From Henricia sp. BOLD:AAB3569 (lineage: Eukaryota > Echinodermata > Asteroidea > Spinulosida > Echinasteridae), in contig JBBELK010001374.1 in NCBI GenBank assembly GCA_037783545.1, positions 1 to 64,000 on the forward strand: a stretch of 64,000 nt of DNA. Reading direction: 5' to 3'. The translations under genes and the position numbers were made by a program. The notes beneath the pieces are model-generated. The model did no database searches and was not told the DNA's origin. It worked only from the letters and a program-made list of their open reading frames with translations. Positions 1-13,080 of the stretch are shown here, one piece after another. Position 1 is the stretch's first letter. Each line of letters begins with the position of its first letter.

Positions 1-117
1 CAATTTTGCCTGCTAAAACAACTCTATATCCTAAACGTGTTGTGCAAATTTCAGCAATTTCCCGTTTAAACCGACAGAGTTATCGTCGAATCTAGCAAAA
101 ACTCCTTTTCGCACGAG

Positions 118-148
118 CAGACGCCGCTTTCGTGAAACCTTGCGTCTG
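118..148. repeat. Conserved dyad within each satellite monomer (first example)
   Basis: CAGACGC, 17 bases, then GCGTCTG form a 7-bp inverted repeat in practically every monomer; only a few copies break it with point changes (for example near 6850 and 8630). It could form a hairpin or a dimeric protein site. Function is inference only. Confidence 0.6.
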
Positions 149-3100
149 AAACGGTCGCTATTTTGGAACTGAAGGAATTGGCAGACAAACTTCCAATTTT
201 GCCTGCTAAAACAACTCTATATCCCAAACGTGTTGTGCAAATTTCAGCAATTTCCCGTTTAAACCGACAGAGTTATCGTCGAATCTAGCAAAAACTCCCT
301 GCCGGCACAGTTTTCGCACGAGCAGACGCCGCTTTCGTGAAACCTTGCGTCTGAAACGGTCGCTATTTTGGAACTGAAGGAATTGGCAGACAAACTTCCA
401 ATTTTGCCTGCTAAAACAACTCTATATCCCAAACGTGTTGTGCAAATTTCAGCAATTTCCCGTTTAAACCGACAGAGTTATCGTCGAATCTAGCAAAAAC
501 TCCTTTCGCACGAGCAGACGCCGCTTTCGTGAAACCTTGCGTCTGAAACGGTCGCTATTTTGGAACTGAAGGAATTGGCAGACAAACTTCCAATTTTGCC
601 TGCTAAAACAACTCTATATCCCAAACGTGTTGTGCAAATTTCAGCAATTTCCCGTTTAAACCGACAGAGTTATCGTCGAATCTAGCAAAAACTCCCTGCC
701 GGCACAGTTTTTGCACGAGCAGACGCCGCTTTCGTGAAACCTTGCGTCTGAAACGGTCGCTATTTTGGAACTGAAGGAATTGGCAGACAAACTTCCAATT
801 TTGCCTGCTAAAACAACTCTATATTCCAAACGTGTTGTGCAAATTTCAGCAATTTCCCGTTTAAACCGACAGAGTTATCGTCGAATCTAGCAAAAACTCC
901 CTGCCGCACAGTTTTCGCACGAGCAGACGCCGCTTTCGTGAAACCTTGCGTCTGAAACGGTCGCTATTTTGGAACTGAAGGAATATGCAGACAAACTTCC
1001 AATTTCGCCTGCTAAAACAACTCTATATCCCAAACGTGTTGTGCACATTTCAGCAATTTCCCGTTTAAACCGACAGAGTTATCGTCGAATCTAGCAAAAA
1101 CTCCTTTTCGCACGAGCAGACGCCGCTTTCGTGAAACCTTGCGTCTGAAACGGTCGCTATTTTGGAACTGAAGGAATTGGCAGACAAACTTCCAATTTTG
1201 TCTGCTAAAACAACTCTATATACCAAACGTGTTGTGCAAATTTCAGCAATTTCCCGTTTAAACCGACAGAGTTATCGTCGAATCTAGCAAAAACTCCTTT
1301 TCGCACGAGCAGACGCCGCTTTCGTGAAACCTTGCGTCTGAAACGGTCGCTATTTTGGAACTGAAGGAATTGGCAGACAAACTTCCAATTTTGCCTGCTA
1401 AAACAACTCTATATCCCAAACGTGTTGTGCAAATTTCAGCAATTTCCCGTTTAAACCGACAGAGTTATCGTCGAATCTAGCAAAAACTCCCTGCCGCACA
1501 GTTTTCGCACGAGCAGACGCCGCTTTCGTGAAACCTTGCGTCTGAAACGGTCGCTATTTTGGAACTGAAGGAATATGCAGACAAACTTCCAATTTCGCCT
1601 GCTAAAACAACTCTATATCCCAAACGTGTTGTGCAAATTTCAGCAATTTCCCGTTTAAACCGACAGAGTTATCGTCGAATCTAGCAAAAACTCCTTTTCG
1701 CACGAGCAGACGCCGCTTTCGTGAAACCTTGCGTCTGAAACGGTCGCTATTTTGGAACTGAAGGAATTGGCAGACAAACTTCCAATTTTGCCTGCTAAAA
1801 CAACTCTATATCCCAAACGTGTTGTGCAAATTTCAGCAATTTCCCGTTTAAACCGACAGAGTTATCGTCGAATCTAGCAAAAACTCCTTTTCGCACGAGC
1901 AGACGCCGCTTTCGTGAAACCTTGCGTCTGAAACGGTCGCTATTTTGGAACTGAAGGAATTGGCAGACAAACTTCCAATTTTGCCTGCTAAAACAACTCT
2001 ATATCCCAAACGTGTTGTGCAAATTTCAGCAATTTCCCGTTTAAACCGACAGAGTTATCGTCGAATCTAGCAAAAACTCCCTGCCGGCACAGTTTTCGCA
2101 CGAGCAGACGCCGCTTTCGTGAAACCTTGCGTCTGAAACGGTCGCTATTTTGGAACTGAAGGAATTGGCAGACAAACTTCCAATTTTGCCTGCTAAAACA
2201 ACTCTATATCCCAAACGTGTTGTGCAAATTTCAGCAATTTCCCGTTTAAACCGACAGAGTTATCGTCGAATCTAGCAAAAACTCCTTTTCGCACGAGCAG
2301 ACGCGCTTTCGTGAAACCTTGCGTCTGAAACGGTCGCTATTTTGGAACTGAAGGAATTGGCAGACAAACTTCCAATTTTGCCTGCTAAAACAACTCTATA
2401 TCCCAAACGTGTTGTGAAAATTTCAGCAATTTCCCGTTTAAACTGACAGAGTTATCGTCGAATCTAGCAAAAACTCCCTGCCGGCACAGTTTTCGCACGA
2501 GCAGACGCCGCTTTCGTGAAACCTTGCGTCTGAAACGGTCGCTATTTTGGAACTGAGAGAATTTGCAGACAAACTTCCAATTTTGCCTGCTAAAACAACT
2601 CTATATCCCAAACGTGTTGTGCACATTTCAGCAATTTCCCGTTTAAACCGACAGAGTTATCGTCGAAACTAGCAAAAACTCCCTGCCGGCACAGTTTTCG
2701 CACGAGCAGACGCCGCTTTCGTGAAACCTTGCGTCTGAAACGGTCGCTATTTTGGAACTGAAGAATTGGCAGACAAACTTCCAATTTTGTCTGCTAAAAC
2801 AACTCTATATCCCAAACGTGTTGTGCAAATTTCAGCAATTTCCCGTTTAAACCGACAGAGTTATCGTCGAATCTAGCAAAAACTCCTTTTCGCACGAGCA
2901 GACGCCGCTTTCGTGAAACCTTGCGTCTGAAACGGTCGCTATTTTGAACTGAAGGAATTGGCAGACAAACTTCCAATTTTGCCTGCTAAAACAACTCTAT
3001 ATCCCAAACGTGTTGTGCAAATTTCAGCAATTTCCCGTTTAAACCGACAGAGTTATCGTCGAATCTAGCAAAAACTCCTTTTCGCACGAGCAGACGCCGC

Positions 3101-4453
3101 TTTCGTGAAACCTTGCGTCTGAAACGGTCGCTAGTTTGGAACTGAAGGAATTGGCAGACAAACTTCCAATTTTGCCTGCTAAAACAACTCTATATCCCAA
3201 ACGTGTTGTGCAAATTTCAGCAATTTCCCGTTTAAACCGACAGAGTTATCGTCGAATCTAGCAAAAACTCCCTGCCGGCACAGTTTTCGCACGAGCAGAC
3301 GCCGCTTTCGTGAAACCTTGCGTCTGAAACGGTCGCTATTTTGGAACTGAAGGAATTGGCAGACAAACTTCCAATTTTGCCTGCTAAAACAACTTTATAT
3401 CCCAAACGTGTTGTGCAAATTTCAGCAATTTCCCGTTTAAACCGACAGAGTTATCGTCGAATCTAGCAAAAACTCCCTGCCGGCACAGTTTTTGCACGAG
3501 CAGACGCCGCTTTCGTGAAACCTTGCGTCTGAAACGGTCGCTATTTTGGAACTGAAGGAATTGGCAGACAAACTTCCAATTTTGCCTGCTAAAACAACTC
3601 TATATTCCAAACGTGTTGTGCAAATTTCAGCAATTTCCCGTTTAAACCGACAGAGTTATCGTCGAATCTAGCAAAAACTCCCTGCCGCACAGTTTTCGCA
3701 CGAGCAGACGCCGCTTTCGTGAAACCTTGCGTCTGAAACGGTCGCTATTTTGGAACTGAGAAAATTTGCAGACAAACTTCCAATTTTGCCTGCTAAAACA
3801 ACTCTATATCCCAAACGTGTTGTGCACATTTCAGCAATTTCCCGTTTAAACCGACAGAGTTATCGTCGAATCTAGCAAAAACTCCCTGCCGGCACAGTTT
3901 TCGCACGAGCAGACGCCGCTTTCGTGAAACCTTGCGTCTGAAACGGTCGCTATTTTGGAACTGAAGGAATTGGCACACAAACTTTCAATTCTGCCTGCTA
4001 AAACAACTCTATATCCCAAACGTGTTGTGCAAATTTCAGCAATTTCCCGTTTAAACCGACAGAGTTATCGTCGAATCTAGCAAAAACTCCCTGCCGGCGC
4101 CGTTTTCGCACAAGCAGACGCCGCTTTCGTGAAACCTTGCGTCTGAAACGGTCGCTATTTTGGAACTGAAGGAATATGCAGACAAACTTCCAATTTCGCC
4201 TGCTAAAACAACTCTATATCCCAAACGTGTTGTGCACATTTCAGCAATTTCCCGTTTAAACCGACAGAGTTATCGTCGAATCTAGCAAAAACTCCTTTTC
4301 GCACGAGCAGACGCCGCTTTCGTGAAACCTTGCGTCTGAAACGGTCGCTATTTTGGAACTGAAGGAATTGGCAGACAAACTTCCAATTTTGCCTGCTAAA
4401 ACAACTCTATATCCCAAACGTGTTGTGCAAATTTCAGCAATTTCCCGTTTAAA

Positions 4454-5017
4454 GGACGTGTGAAATAGGGTTTTTATTACATAAAATAATAGTAGAGGAT
4501 GTGTTTTACACATTTCGGTCAATTTCAGAGAATTTGATAGTTGCGTTTTGGTGTAATTGCATCATTTTCTATTTATGTTAATGAGAATTTCCATATTCAT
4601 GAGCAAAGCCGTGAGTGATGTCATCTCAGGAAAAACAGAGGAATTCTCCATAGACTTGTGTACAGAAGTTAATGTCATTTTCAGTGGCTTCTTGATATCA
4701 TGAACTATATAAGTTTGCTGAGTTTGTTTAGTATGTCATTTGCAACAACCCTAACAAGTTTGTTTGTGTCAAAAATGGATCAATGGGCTACTGCTACTGT
4801 TTGAAATGTAATGTTCTTTCTTTGTTTTTCCACTGTGGGTTCCTCCATGACCAGCAACAAACAGCGCCCTCGCCTGACAAGACATTTTTGAAGTAGAGAA
4901 AATGTCACTTCCTTTTTGAAATGAAAACAAATTTGAGTTTGCCCCTTTGTCTGCAACACTTGATCTTTTGATTTCTGTATAAAAACAGCTGGGTGATAAT
5001 TTTCATCTCACAAAACC
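4454..5017. mobile_element. 562-bp satellite-borne insertion element, copy 1
   Basis: 564 bp of non-satellite sequence breaks a monomer at CCCGTTTAAA/CCGACAG. The left flank ends TTTAAA and the right flank begins TTAAA, suggesting a TTAA or TTTAAA target duplication. The ends start AGGACGTGTGAAAT and finish CTCACAAAACCT, a poor terminal inverted repeat (AGG...TGTGA / TCACA...CCT). No coding potential is seen. It looks like a MITE-type non-autonomous DNA element, possibly piggyBac-like because of TTAA; the superfamily is uncertain. The monomer right after it carries extra changes, including a short duplication GGTCGACGGTCG near 5102. Confidence 0.65.
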
Positions 5018-5614
5018 TTAAACCGACAGAGCTATCGTCGAATCTAGCAAACTCCTTTCGCACGAGCAGACGCCGCTTTCGTGAAACCTTGCGTCTGAAA
5101 CGGTCGACGGTCGCTATTTTGGAACTGAAGGAATTGGCAGACAAACTTCCAATTTTGCCTGCTAAAACAACTCTATATCCCAAACGTGTTGTAAATTTCA
5201 GCAATTTCCCGTTAAACCGACAGAGTTATCGTCGAATCTAGCAAAAACTCCCTGCCGGCACAGTTTTCGCACGAGCAGACGCCGCTTTCGTGAAACCTTG
5301 CGTCTGAAACGGTCGCTATTTTGGAACTGAAGGAATTGGCAGACAAACTTCCAATTTCGCCTGCTAAAACAACTCTATATCCCAAACGTGTTGTGCACAT
5401 TTCAGCAATTTCCCGTTTAAACCGACAGAGTTATCGTCGAATCTAGCAAAAACTCCTTTTCGCACGAGCAGACGCCGCTTTCGTGAAACCTTGCGTCTGA
5501 AACGGTCGCTATTTTGGAACTGAAGGAATTGGCAGACAAACTTCCAATTTTGCCTGCTAAAACAACTCTATATCCCAAACGTGTTGTGCAAATTTCAGCA
5601 ATTTCCCGTTTAAA

Positions 5615-6176
5615 GGACGTGTGAAATAGGGTTTTTATTACATAAAATAATAGTAGAGGATGTGTTTTACACATTTCGGTCAATTTCAGAGAATTTGATA
5701 GTTGCGTTTTGGTGTAATTGCACATTTTCTATTTTTATGTTAATGAGAATTTCCATATTCATGAGCAAAGCCGTGATGTCATCTCAGGAAAAACAGAGGA
5801 ATTCTCCATAGACTTGTGTACAGAAGTTAATGTCATTTTCAGTGGCTTCTTGATATCATGAACTATATAAGTTTGCTGAGTTTGTTTAGTATGTCATTTG
5901 CAACAACCCTAACAAGTTTGTTTGTGTCAAAAATGGATCAATGGGCTACTGCTACTGTTTGAAATGTAATGTTCTTTCTTTGTTTTTCCACTGTGGGTTC
6001 CCTCCATGACCAGCAACAAACAGCGCCCTCGCCTGACAAGACATTTTTGAAGTAGAGAAAATGTCACTTCTTTTTGAAATGAAAACAAATTTGAGTTTGC
6101 CCCTTTGTCTGCAACACTTTGATCTTTTGATTTCTGTATAAAAACAGCTGGGTGATAATTTTCATCTCACAAAACC
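5615..6176. mobile_element. 562-bp satellite-borne insertion element, copy 2
   Basis: Same element and same monomer insertion point as the copy at 4454, with TTTAAA intact on both sides. It is followed by the same diagnostic GAGCTATCG variant (the rest of the array has GAGTTATCG), so it arose by amplification of an already interrupted monomer rather than by a new insertion. Confidence 0.7.
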
Positions 6177-7183
6177 TTTAAACCGACAGAGCTATCGTCG
6201 AATCTAGCAAAAACTCCTTTTCGCACGAGCAGACGCCGCTTTCGTGAAACCTTGCGTCTGAAACGGTCGCTATTTTGGAACTGAAGGAATTGGCAGACAA
6301 ACTTCCAATTTTGCCTGCTAAAACAACTCTATATCCCAAACGTGTTGTGCAAATTTCAGCAATTTCCCGTTTAAACCGACAGAGTTATCGTCGAATCTAG
6401 CAAAAACTCCCTGCCGGCACAGTTTTCGCACGAGCAGACGCCGCTTTCGTGAAACCTTGCGTCTGAAACGGTCGCTATTTTGGAACTGAAGGAATTGGCA
6501 GACAAACTTCCAATTTTGCCTGCTAAAACAACTCTATATCCCAAACGTGTTGTGCAAATTTCATCAATTTCCCGTTTAAACCGACAGAGTTATCGTCGAA
6601 TCTAGCAAAAACTCCTTTTCGCACGAGCAGACGCCGCTTTCGTGAAACCTTGCGTCTGAAACGGTCGCTATTTTGGAACTGAAGGAATTGGCAGACAAAC
6701 TTCCAATTTTGCCTGCTAAAACAACTCTATATCCCCAACGTGTTGTGCAAATTTCAGCAATTTCCCGTTTAAACCGACAGAGTTATCGTCGAATCTAGCA
6801 AAAACTCCCTGCCGGCACAGTTTTTGCACGAGCAGACGCCGCTTTCGTGAAACCTTACGTCTGAAACGGTCGCTATTTTGGAACTGAAGGAATTGGCAGA
6901 CAAACTTCCAATTTTGCCTGCTAAAACAACTCTATATCCCAAACGTGTTGTGCACATTTCAGCAATTTCCCGTTTAAACCGACAGAGTTATCGTCGAATC
7001 TAGCAAAAACTCCCTGCCGGCACAGTTTTCGCACGAGCAGACGCCGCTTTCGTGAAACCTTGCGTCTGAAACGGTCGCTATTTTGGAACTGAAGGAATTG
7101 GCAGACAAACTTCCAATTTTGCCTGCTAAAACAACTCTATATCCCAAACGTGTTGTGCAAATTTCAGCAATTTCCCGTTTAAA

Positions 7184-7745
7184 GGACGTGTGAAATAGGG
7201 TTTTTATTACATAAAATAATAGTAGAGGATGTGTTTTACACATTTCGGTCAATTTCAGAGAATTTGATAGTTGCGTTTTGGTGTAATTGCACATTTTCTA
7301 TTTTTATGTTAATGAGAATTTCCATATTCATGAGCAAAGCCGTGATGTCATCTCAGGAAAAACAGAGGAATTCTCCATAGACTTGTGTACAGAAGTTAAT
7401 GTCATTTTCAGTGGCTTCTTGATATCATGAACTATATAAGTTTGCTGAGTTTGTTTAGTATGTCATTTGCAACAACCCTAACAAGTTTGTTTGTGTCAAA
7501 AATGGATCAATGGGCTACTGCTACTGTTTGAAATGTAATGTTCTTTCTTTGTTTTTCCACTGTGGGTTCCCTCCATGACCAGCAACAAACAGCGCCCTCG
7601 CCTGACAAGACATTTTTGAAGTAGAGAAAATGTCACTTCTTTTTGAAATGAAAACAAATTTGAGTTTGCCCCTTTGTCTGCAACACTTTGATCTTTTGAT
7701 TTCTGTATAAAAACAGCTGGGTGATAATTTTCATCTCACAAAACC
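7184..7745. mobile_element. 562-bp satellite-borne insertion element, copy 3
   Basis: Third copy, nearly identical to copy 2 and also followed by GAGCTATCG. Its upstream monomer is the long form whereas copies 1 and 2 follow a short form, so the exchange that spread it had a breakpoint within about one monomer upstream. Confidence 0.7.
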
Positions 7746-8747
7746 TTTAAACCGACAGAGCTATCGTCGAATCTAGCAAAAACTCCTTTTCGCACGAGCA
7801 GACGCCGCTTTCGTGAAACCTTGCGTCTGAAACGGTCGCTATTTTGGAACTGAAGGAATTGGCAGACAAACTTCCAATTTTGCCTGCTAAAACAACTCTA
7901 TATCCCAAACGTGTTGTGCAAATTTCAGCAATTTCCCGTTTAAACCGACAGAGTTATCGTCGAATCTAGCAAAAACTCCCTGCCGGCACAGTTTTCGCAC
8001 GAGCAGACGCCGCTTTCGTGAAACCTTGCGTCTGAAACGGTCGCTATTTTGGAACTGAAGGAATTGGCAGACAAACTTCCAATTTTGTCTGCTAAAACAA
8101 CTCTATATCCCAAACGTGTTGTGCAAATTTCAGCAATTTCCCGTTTAAACCGACAGAGTTATCGTCGAATCTAGCAAAAACTCCTTTTCGCACGAGCAGA
8201 CGCCGCTTTCGTGAAACCTTGCGTCTGAAACGGTCGCTATTTTGGAACTGAAGGAATTGGCAGACAAACTTCCAATTTTGCCTGCTAAAACAACTCTATA
8301 TCCCCAACGTGTTGTGCAAATTTCAGCAATTTCCCGTTTAAACCGACAGAGTTATCGTCGAATCTAGCAAAAACTCCCTGCCGGCACAGTTTTTGCACGA
8401 GCAGACGCCGCTTTCGTGAAACCTTACGTCTGAAACGGTCGCTATTTTGGAACTGAAGGAATTGGCAGACAAACTTCCAATTTTGCCTGCTAAAACAACT
8501 CTATATCCCAAACGTGTTGTGCACATTTCAGCAATTTCCCGTTTAAACCGACAGAGTTATCGTCGAATCTAGCAAAAACTCCCTGCCGGCACAGTTTTCG
8601 CACGAGCAGACGCCGCTTTCGTGAAACCTTGCATCTGAAACGGTCGCTATTTTGGAACTGAAGGAATTGGCACACAAACTTTCAATTCTGCCTGCTAAAA
8701 CAACTCTATATCCCAAACGTGTTGTGCAAATTTCAGCAATTTCCCGT

Positions 8748-10892
8748 TTAAACCGACAGAGTTATCGTCGAATCTAGCAAAAACTGCCTGCCGGCGCAGT
8801 TTTCGCACAAGCAGACGCCGCTTTCGTGAAACCTTGCGTCTGAAACGGTCGCTATTTTGGAACTGAAGGAATATGCAGACAAACTTCCAATTTCGCCTGC
8901 TAAAACAACTCTATATCCCAAACGTGTTGTGCACATTTCAGCAATTTCCCGTTTAAACCGACAGAGTTATCGTCGAATCTAGCAAAAACTCCCTGCCGGC
9001 ACAGTTTTCGCACGAGCAGACGCCGCTTTCGTGAAACCTTGCGTCTGAAACGGTCGCTATTTTGGAACTGAAGGAATTGGCAGACAAACTTCCAATTTTG
9101 CCTGCTAAAACAACTCTATATCCCAAACGTGTTGTGCAAATTTCAGCAATTTCCCGTTTAAACCGACAGAGTTATCGTCGAATCTAGCAAAAACTCCTTT
9201 TCGCACGAGCAGACGCCGCTTTCGTGAAACCTTGCGTCTGAAACGGTCGCTATTTTAGAACTGAAGGAATTGGCAGACAAACTTCCAATTTTGTCTGCTA
9301 AAACAACTCTATATCCCAAACGTGTTGTGCAAATTTCAGCAATTTCCCGTTTAAACCGACAGAGTTATCGTCGAATCTAGCAAAAACTCCTTTTCGCACG
9401 AGCAGACGCCGCTTTCGTGAAACCTTGCGTCTGAAACGGTCGCTATTTTGGAACTGAAGGAATTGGCAGACAAACTTCGAATTTTGCCTGCTAAAACAAC
9501 TCTATATCCCAAACGTGTTGTGCAAATTTCAGCAATTTCCCGTTTAAACCGACAGAGTTATCGTCGAATCTAGCAAAAACTCCTTTTCGCACGAGCAGAC
9601 GCCGCTTTCGTGAAACCTTGCGTCTGAAACGGTCGCTATTTTGGAACTGAAGGAATTGGCAGACAAACTTCTAATTTTGCCTGCTAAAACAACTCTATAT
9701 CCCAAACGTGTTGTGCAAATTTCAGCAATTTCCCGTTTAAACCGACAGAGTTATCGTCGAATCTAGCAAAAACTCCTTTTCGCACGAGCAGACGCCGCTT
9801 TCGTGAAACCTTGCGTCTGAAACGGTCACTACTTTGGAACTGAAGGAATTGGCAGACAAACTTCCAATTTTGCCTGCTAAAACAACTCTATATCCCAAAC
9901 GTGTTGTGCAAATTTCAGCAATTTCCCGTTTAAACCGACAGAGTTATCGTCGAATCTAGCAAAAACTCCCTGCCGCACAGTTTTCGCACGAGCAGACGCC
10001 GCTTTCGTGAAACCTTGCGTCTGAAACGGTCGCTATTTTGGAACTGAGAGAATTTGCAGACAAACTTCCAATTTTGCCTGCTAAAACGACTCTATATCCC
10101 AAACGTGTTGTGCACATTTCAGCAATTTCCCGTTTAAACCGACAGAGTTATCGTCGAATCTAGCAAAAACTCCCTGCCGGCACAGTTTTCGCACGAGCAG
10201 ACGCCGCTTTCGTGAAACCTTGCGTCTGAAACGGTCGCTATTTTGGAACTAAAGGAATTGACACACAAACTTTCAATTCTGCCTGCTAAAACAACTCTAT
10301 ATCCCAAACGTGTTGTGCAAATTTCAGCAATTTCCCGTTTAAACCGACAGAGTTATCGTCGAATCTAGCAAAAACTCCCTGCCGGCGCAGTTTTCGCACA
10401 AGCAGACGCCGCTTTCGTGAAACCTTGCGTCTGAAACGGTCGCTATTTTGGAACTGAAGGAATATGCAGACAAACTTCCAATTTCGCCTGCTAAAACAAC
10501 TCTATATCCCAAACGTGTTGTGCACATTTCAGCAATTTCCCGTTTAAACCGACAGAGTTATCGTCGAATCTAGCAAAAACTCCCTGCCGGCACAGTTTTC
10601 GCACGAGCAGACGCCGCTTTCGTGAAACCTTGCGTCTGAAACGGTCGCTATTTTGGAACTGAAGGAATTGGCACACAAACTTTCAATTCTGCCTGCTAAA
10701 ACAACTCTATATCCCAAACGTGTTGTGCAAATTTCAGCAATTTCCCGTTTAAACCGACAGAGTTATCGTCGAATCTAGCAAAAACTGCCTGCCGGCGCAG
10801 TTTTCGCACAAGCAGACGCCGCTTTCGTGAAACCTTGCGTCTGAAACGGTCGCTATTTTGGAACTGAAGGAATATGCAGACAAACTTCCAAT
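8748..10892. repeat. Satellite higher-order repeat, 1591-bp period (distal copy at 25624)
   Basis: Variants at 8748-8936 recur at 10339-10527 (offset 1591). The segment 8748-10527, with marker changes AAACGACTC near 10085 and TTTTAGAAC near 9252, recurs at 25624-27403 at a constant offset of 16876 bp. A dimeric 410-bp step is also visible at 10339, 10749 and 11159, and a 2001-bp offset links 8490-8936 to 10491-10937. Confidence 0.75.
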
Positions 10893-13080
10893 TTCGCCTG
10901 CTAAAACAACTCTATATCCCAAACGTGTTGTGCACATTTCAGCAATTTCCCGTTTAAACCGACAGAGTTATCGTCGAATCTAGCAAAAACTCCCTGCGGG
11001 CACAGTTTTCGCACGAGCAGACGCCGCTTTCGTGAAACCTTGCGTCTGAAACGGTCGCTATTTTGGAACTGAAGGAATTGGCAGACAAACTTCCAATTTT
11101 GCCTGCTAAAACAACTCTATATCCCAAACGTGTTGTGCAAATTTCAGCAATTTCCCGTTTAAACCGACAGAGTTATCGTCGAATCTAGCAAAAACTGCCT
11201 GCCGGCGCAGTTTTCGCACAAGCAGACGCCGCTTTCGTGAAACCTTGCGTCTGAAACGGTCGCTATTTTGGAACTGAAGGAATATGCAGACAAACTTCCA
11301 ATTTCGCCTGCTAAAACAACTCTATATCCCAAACGTGTTGTGCACATTTCAGCAATTTCCCGTTTAAACCGACAGAGTTATCGTCGAATCTAGCAAAAAC
11401 TCCCTGCCGGCACAGTTTTCGCACGAGCAGACGCCGCTTTCGTGAAACCTTGCGTCTGAAACGGTCGCTATTTTGGAACTGAAGGAATTGGCAGACAAAC
11501 TTCAAATTTTGCCTGCTAAAACAACTCTATATCCCAAACGTGTTGTGCAAATTTCAGCAATTTCCCGTTTAAACCGACAGAGTTATCGTCGAATCTAGCA
11601 AAAACTCCTTTTCGCACGAGCAGACGCCGCTTTCGTGAAACCTTGCGTCTGAAACGGTCGCTATTTTGGAACTGAAGGAATTGGCAGACAAACTTCCAAT
11701 TTTGCCTGCTAAAATAACTCTATATCCCAAACGTGTTGTGCAAATTTCAGCAATTTCCCGTTTAAACCGACAGAGTTATCGTCGAATCTAGCAAAAACTC
11801 CTTTTCGCACGAGCAGACGCGGCTTTCGTGAAACCTTGCGTCTGAAACGGTCGCTATTTTGGAACTGAAGGAATTGGCAGACAAACTTCCAATTTTGCCT
11901 GCTAAAACAACTCTATATCCCAAACGTGTTGTGCAAATTTCAGCAATTTCCCGTTTAAACCGACAGAGTTATCGTCGAATCTAGCAAAAACTCCTTTTCG
12001 CACGAGCAGACGCCGCTTTCGTGAAACCTTGCGTCTGAAACGGTCGCTATTTTGTAACTGAAGGAATTGGCAGACAAACTTCCAATTTTGCCTGCTAAAA
12101 CAACTCTATATCCCAAACGTGTTGTGCAAATTTCAGCAATTTCCCGTTTAAACCGACAGAGTTATCGTCGAATCTAGCAAAAACTCCTTTTCGCACGAGC
12201 AGACGCCGCTTTCGTGAAACCTTGCGTCTGAAACGGTCGCTATTTTGGAACTGAAGGAATTGGCAGACAAACTTCCAATTTTGCCTGCTAAAACAACTCT
12301 ATATCCCAAACGTGTTGTGCAAATTCCAGCAATTTCCCGTTTAAACCGACAGAGTTATCGTCGAATCTAGCAAAAACTCCCTGCCGGCACAGTTTTCGCA
12401 CGAGCAGACGCCGCTTTCGTGAAACCTTGCGTCTGAAACGGTCGCTATTTTGGAACTGAAGGAATTGGCACACAAACTTTCAATTCTGCCTGCTAAAACA
12501 ACTCTATATCCCAAACGTGTTGTGCAAATTTCAGCAATTTCCCGTTTAAACCGACAGAGTTATCGTCGAATCTAGCAAAAACTCCCTGCCGGCGCAGTTT
12601 TCGCACAAGCAGACGCCGCTTCGTGAAACCTTGCGTCTGAAACGGTCGCTATTTTGGAACTGAAGGAATTTGCAGACAAACTTCCAATTTCGCCTGCTAA
12701 AACAACTCTATATCCCAAACGTGTTGTGCAAATTTCAGCAATTTCCCGTTTAAACCGACAGAGTTATCGTCGAATCTAGCAAAAACTCCCTGCCGGCACA
12801 GTTTTCGCACGAGCAGACGCCGCTTTCGTGAAACCTTGCGTCTGAAACGGTCGCTATTTTGGAACTGAAGGAATTGGCACACAAACTTTCAATTCTGCCT
12901 GCTAAAACAACTCTATATCCCAAACGTGTTGTGCAAATTTCAGCAATTTCCCGTTTAAAACAACAGAGTTATCGTCGAATCTAGCAAAAACTCCCTTCCG
13001 GCGCAGTTTTCGCACAAGCAGACGCCGCTTTCGTGAAACCTTGCGTCTGAAACGGTCGCTATTTTGGAACTGAAGGAATT

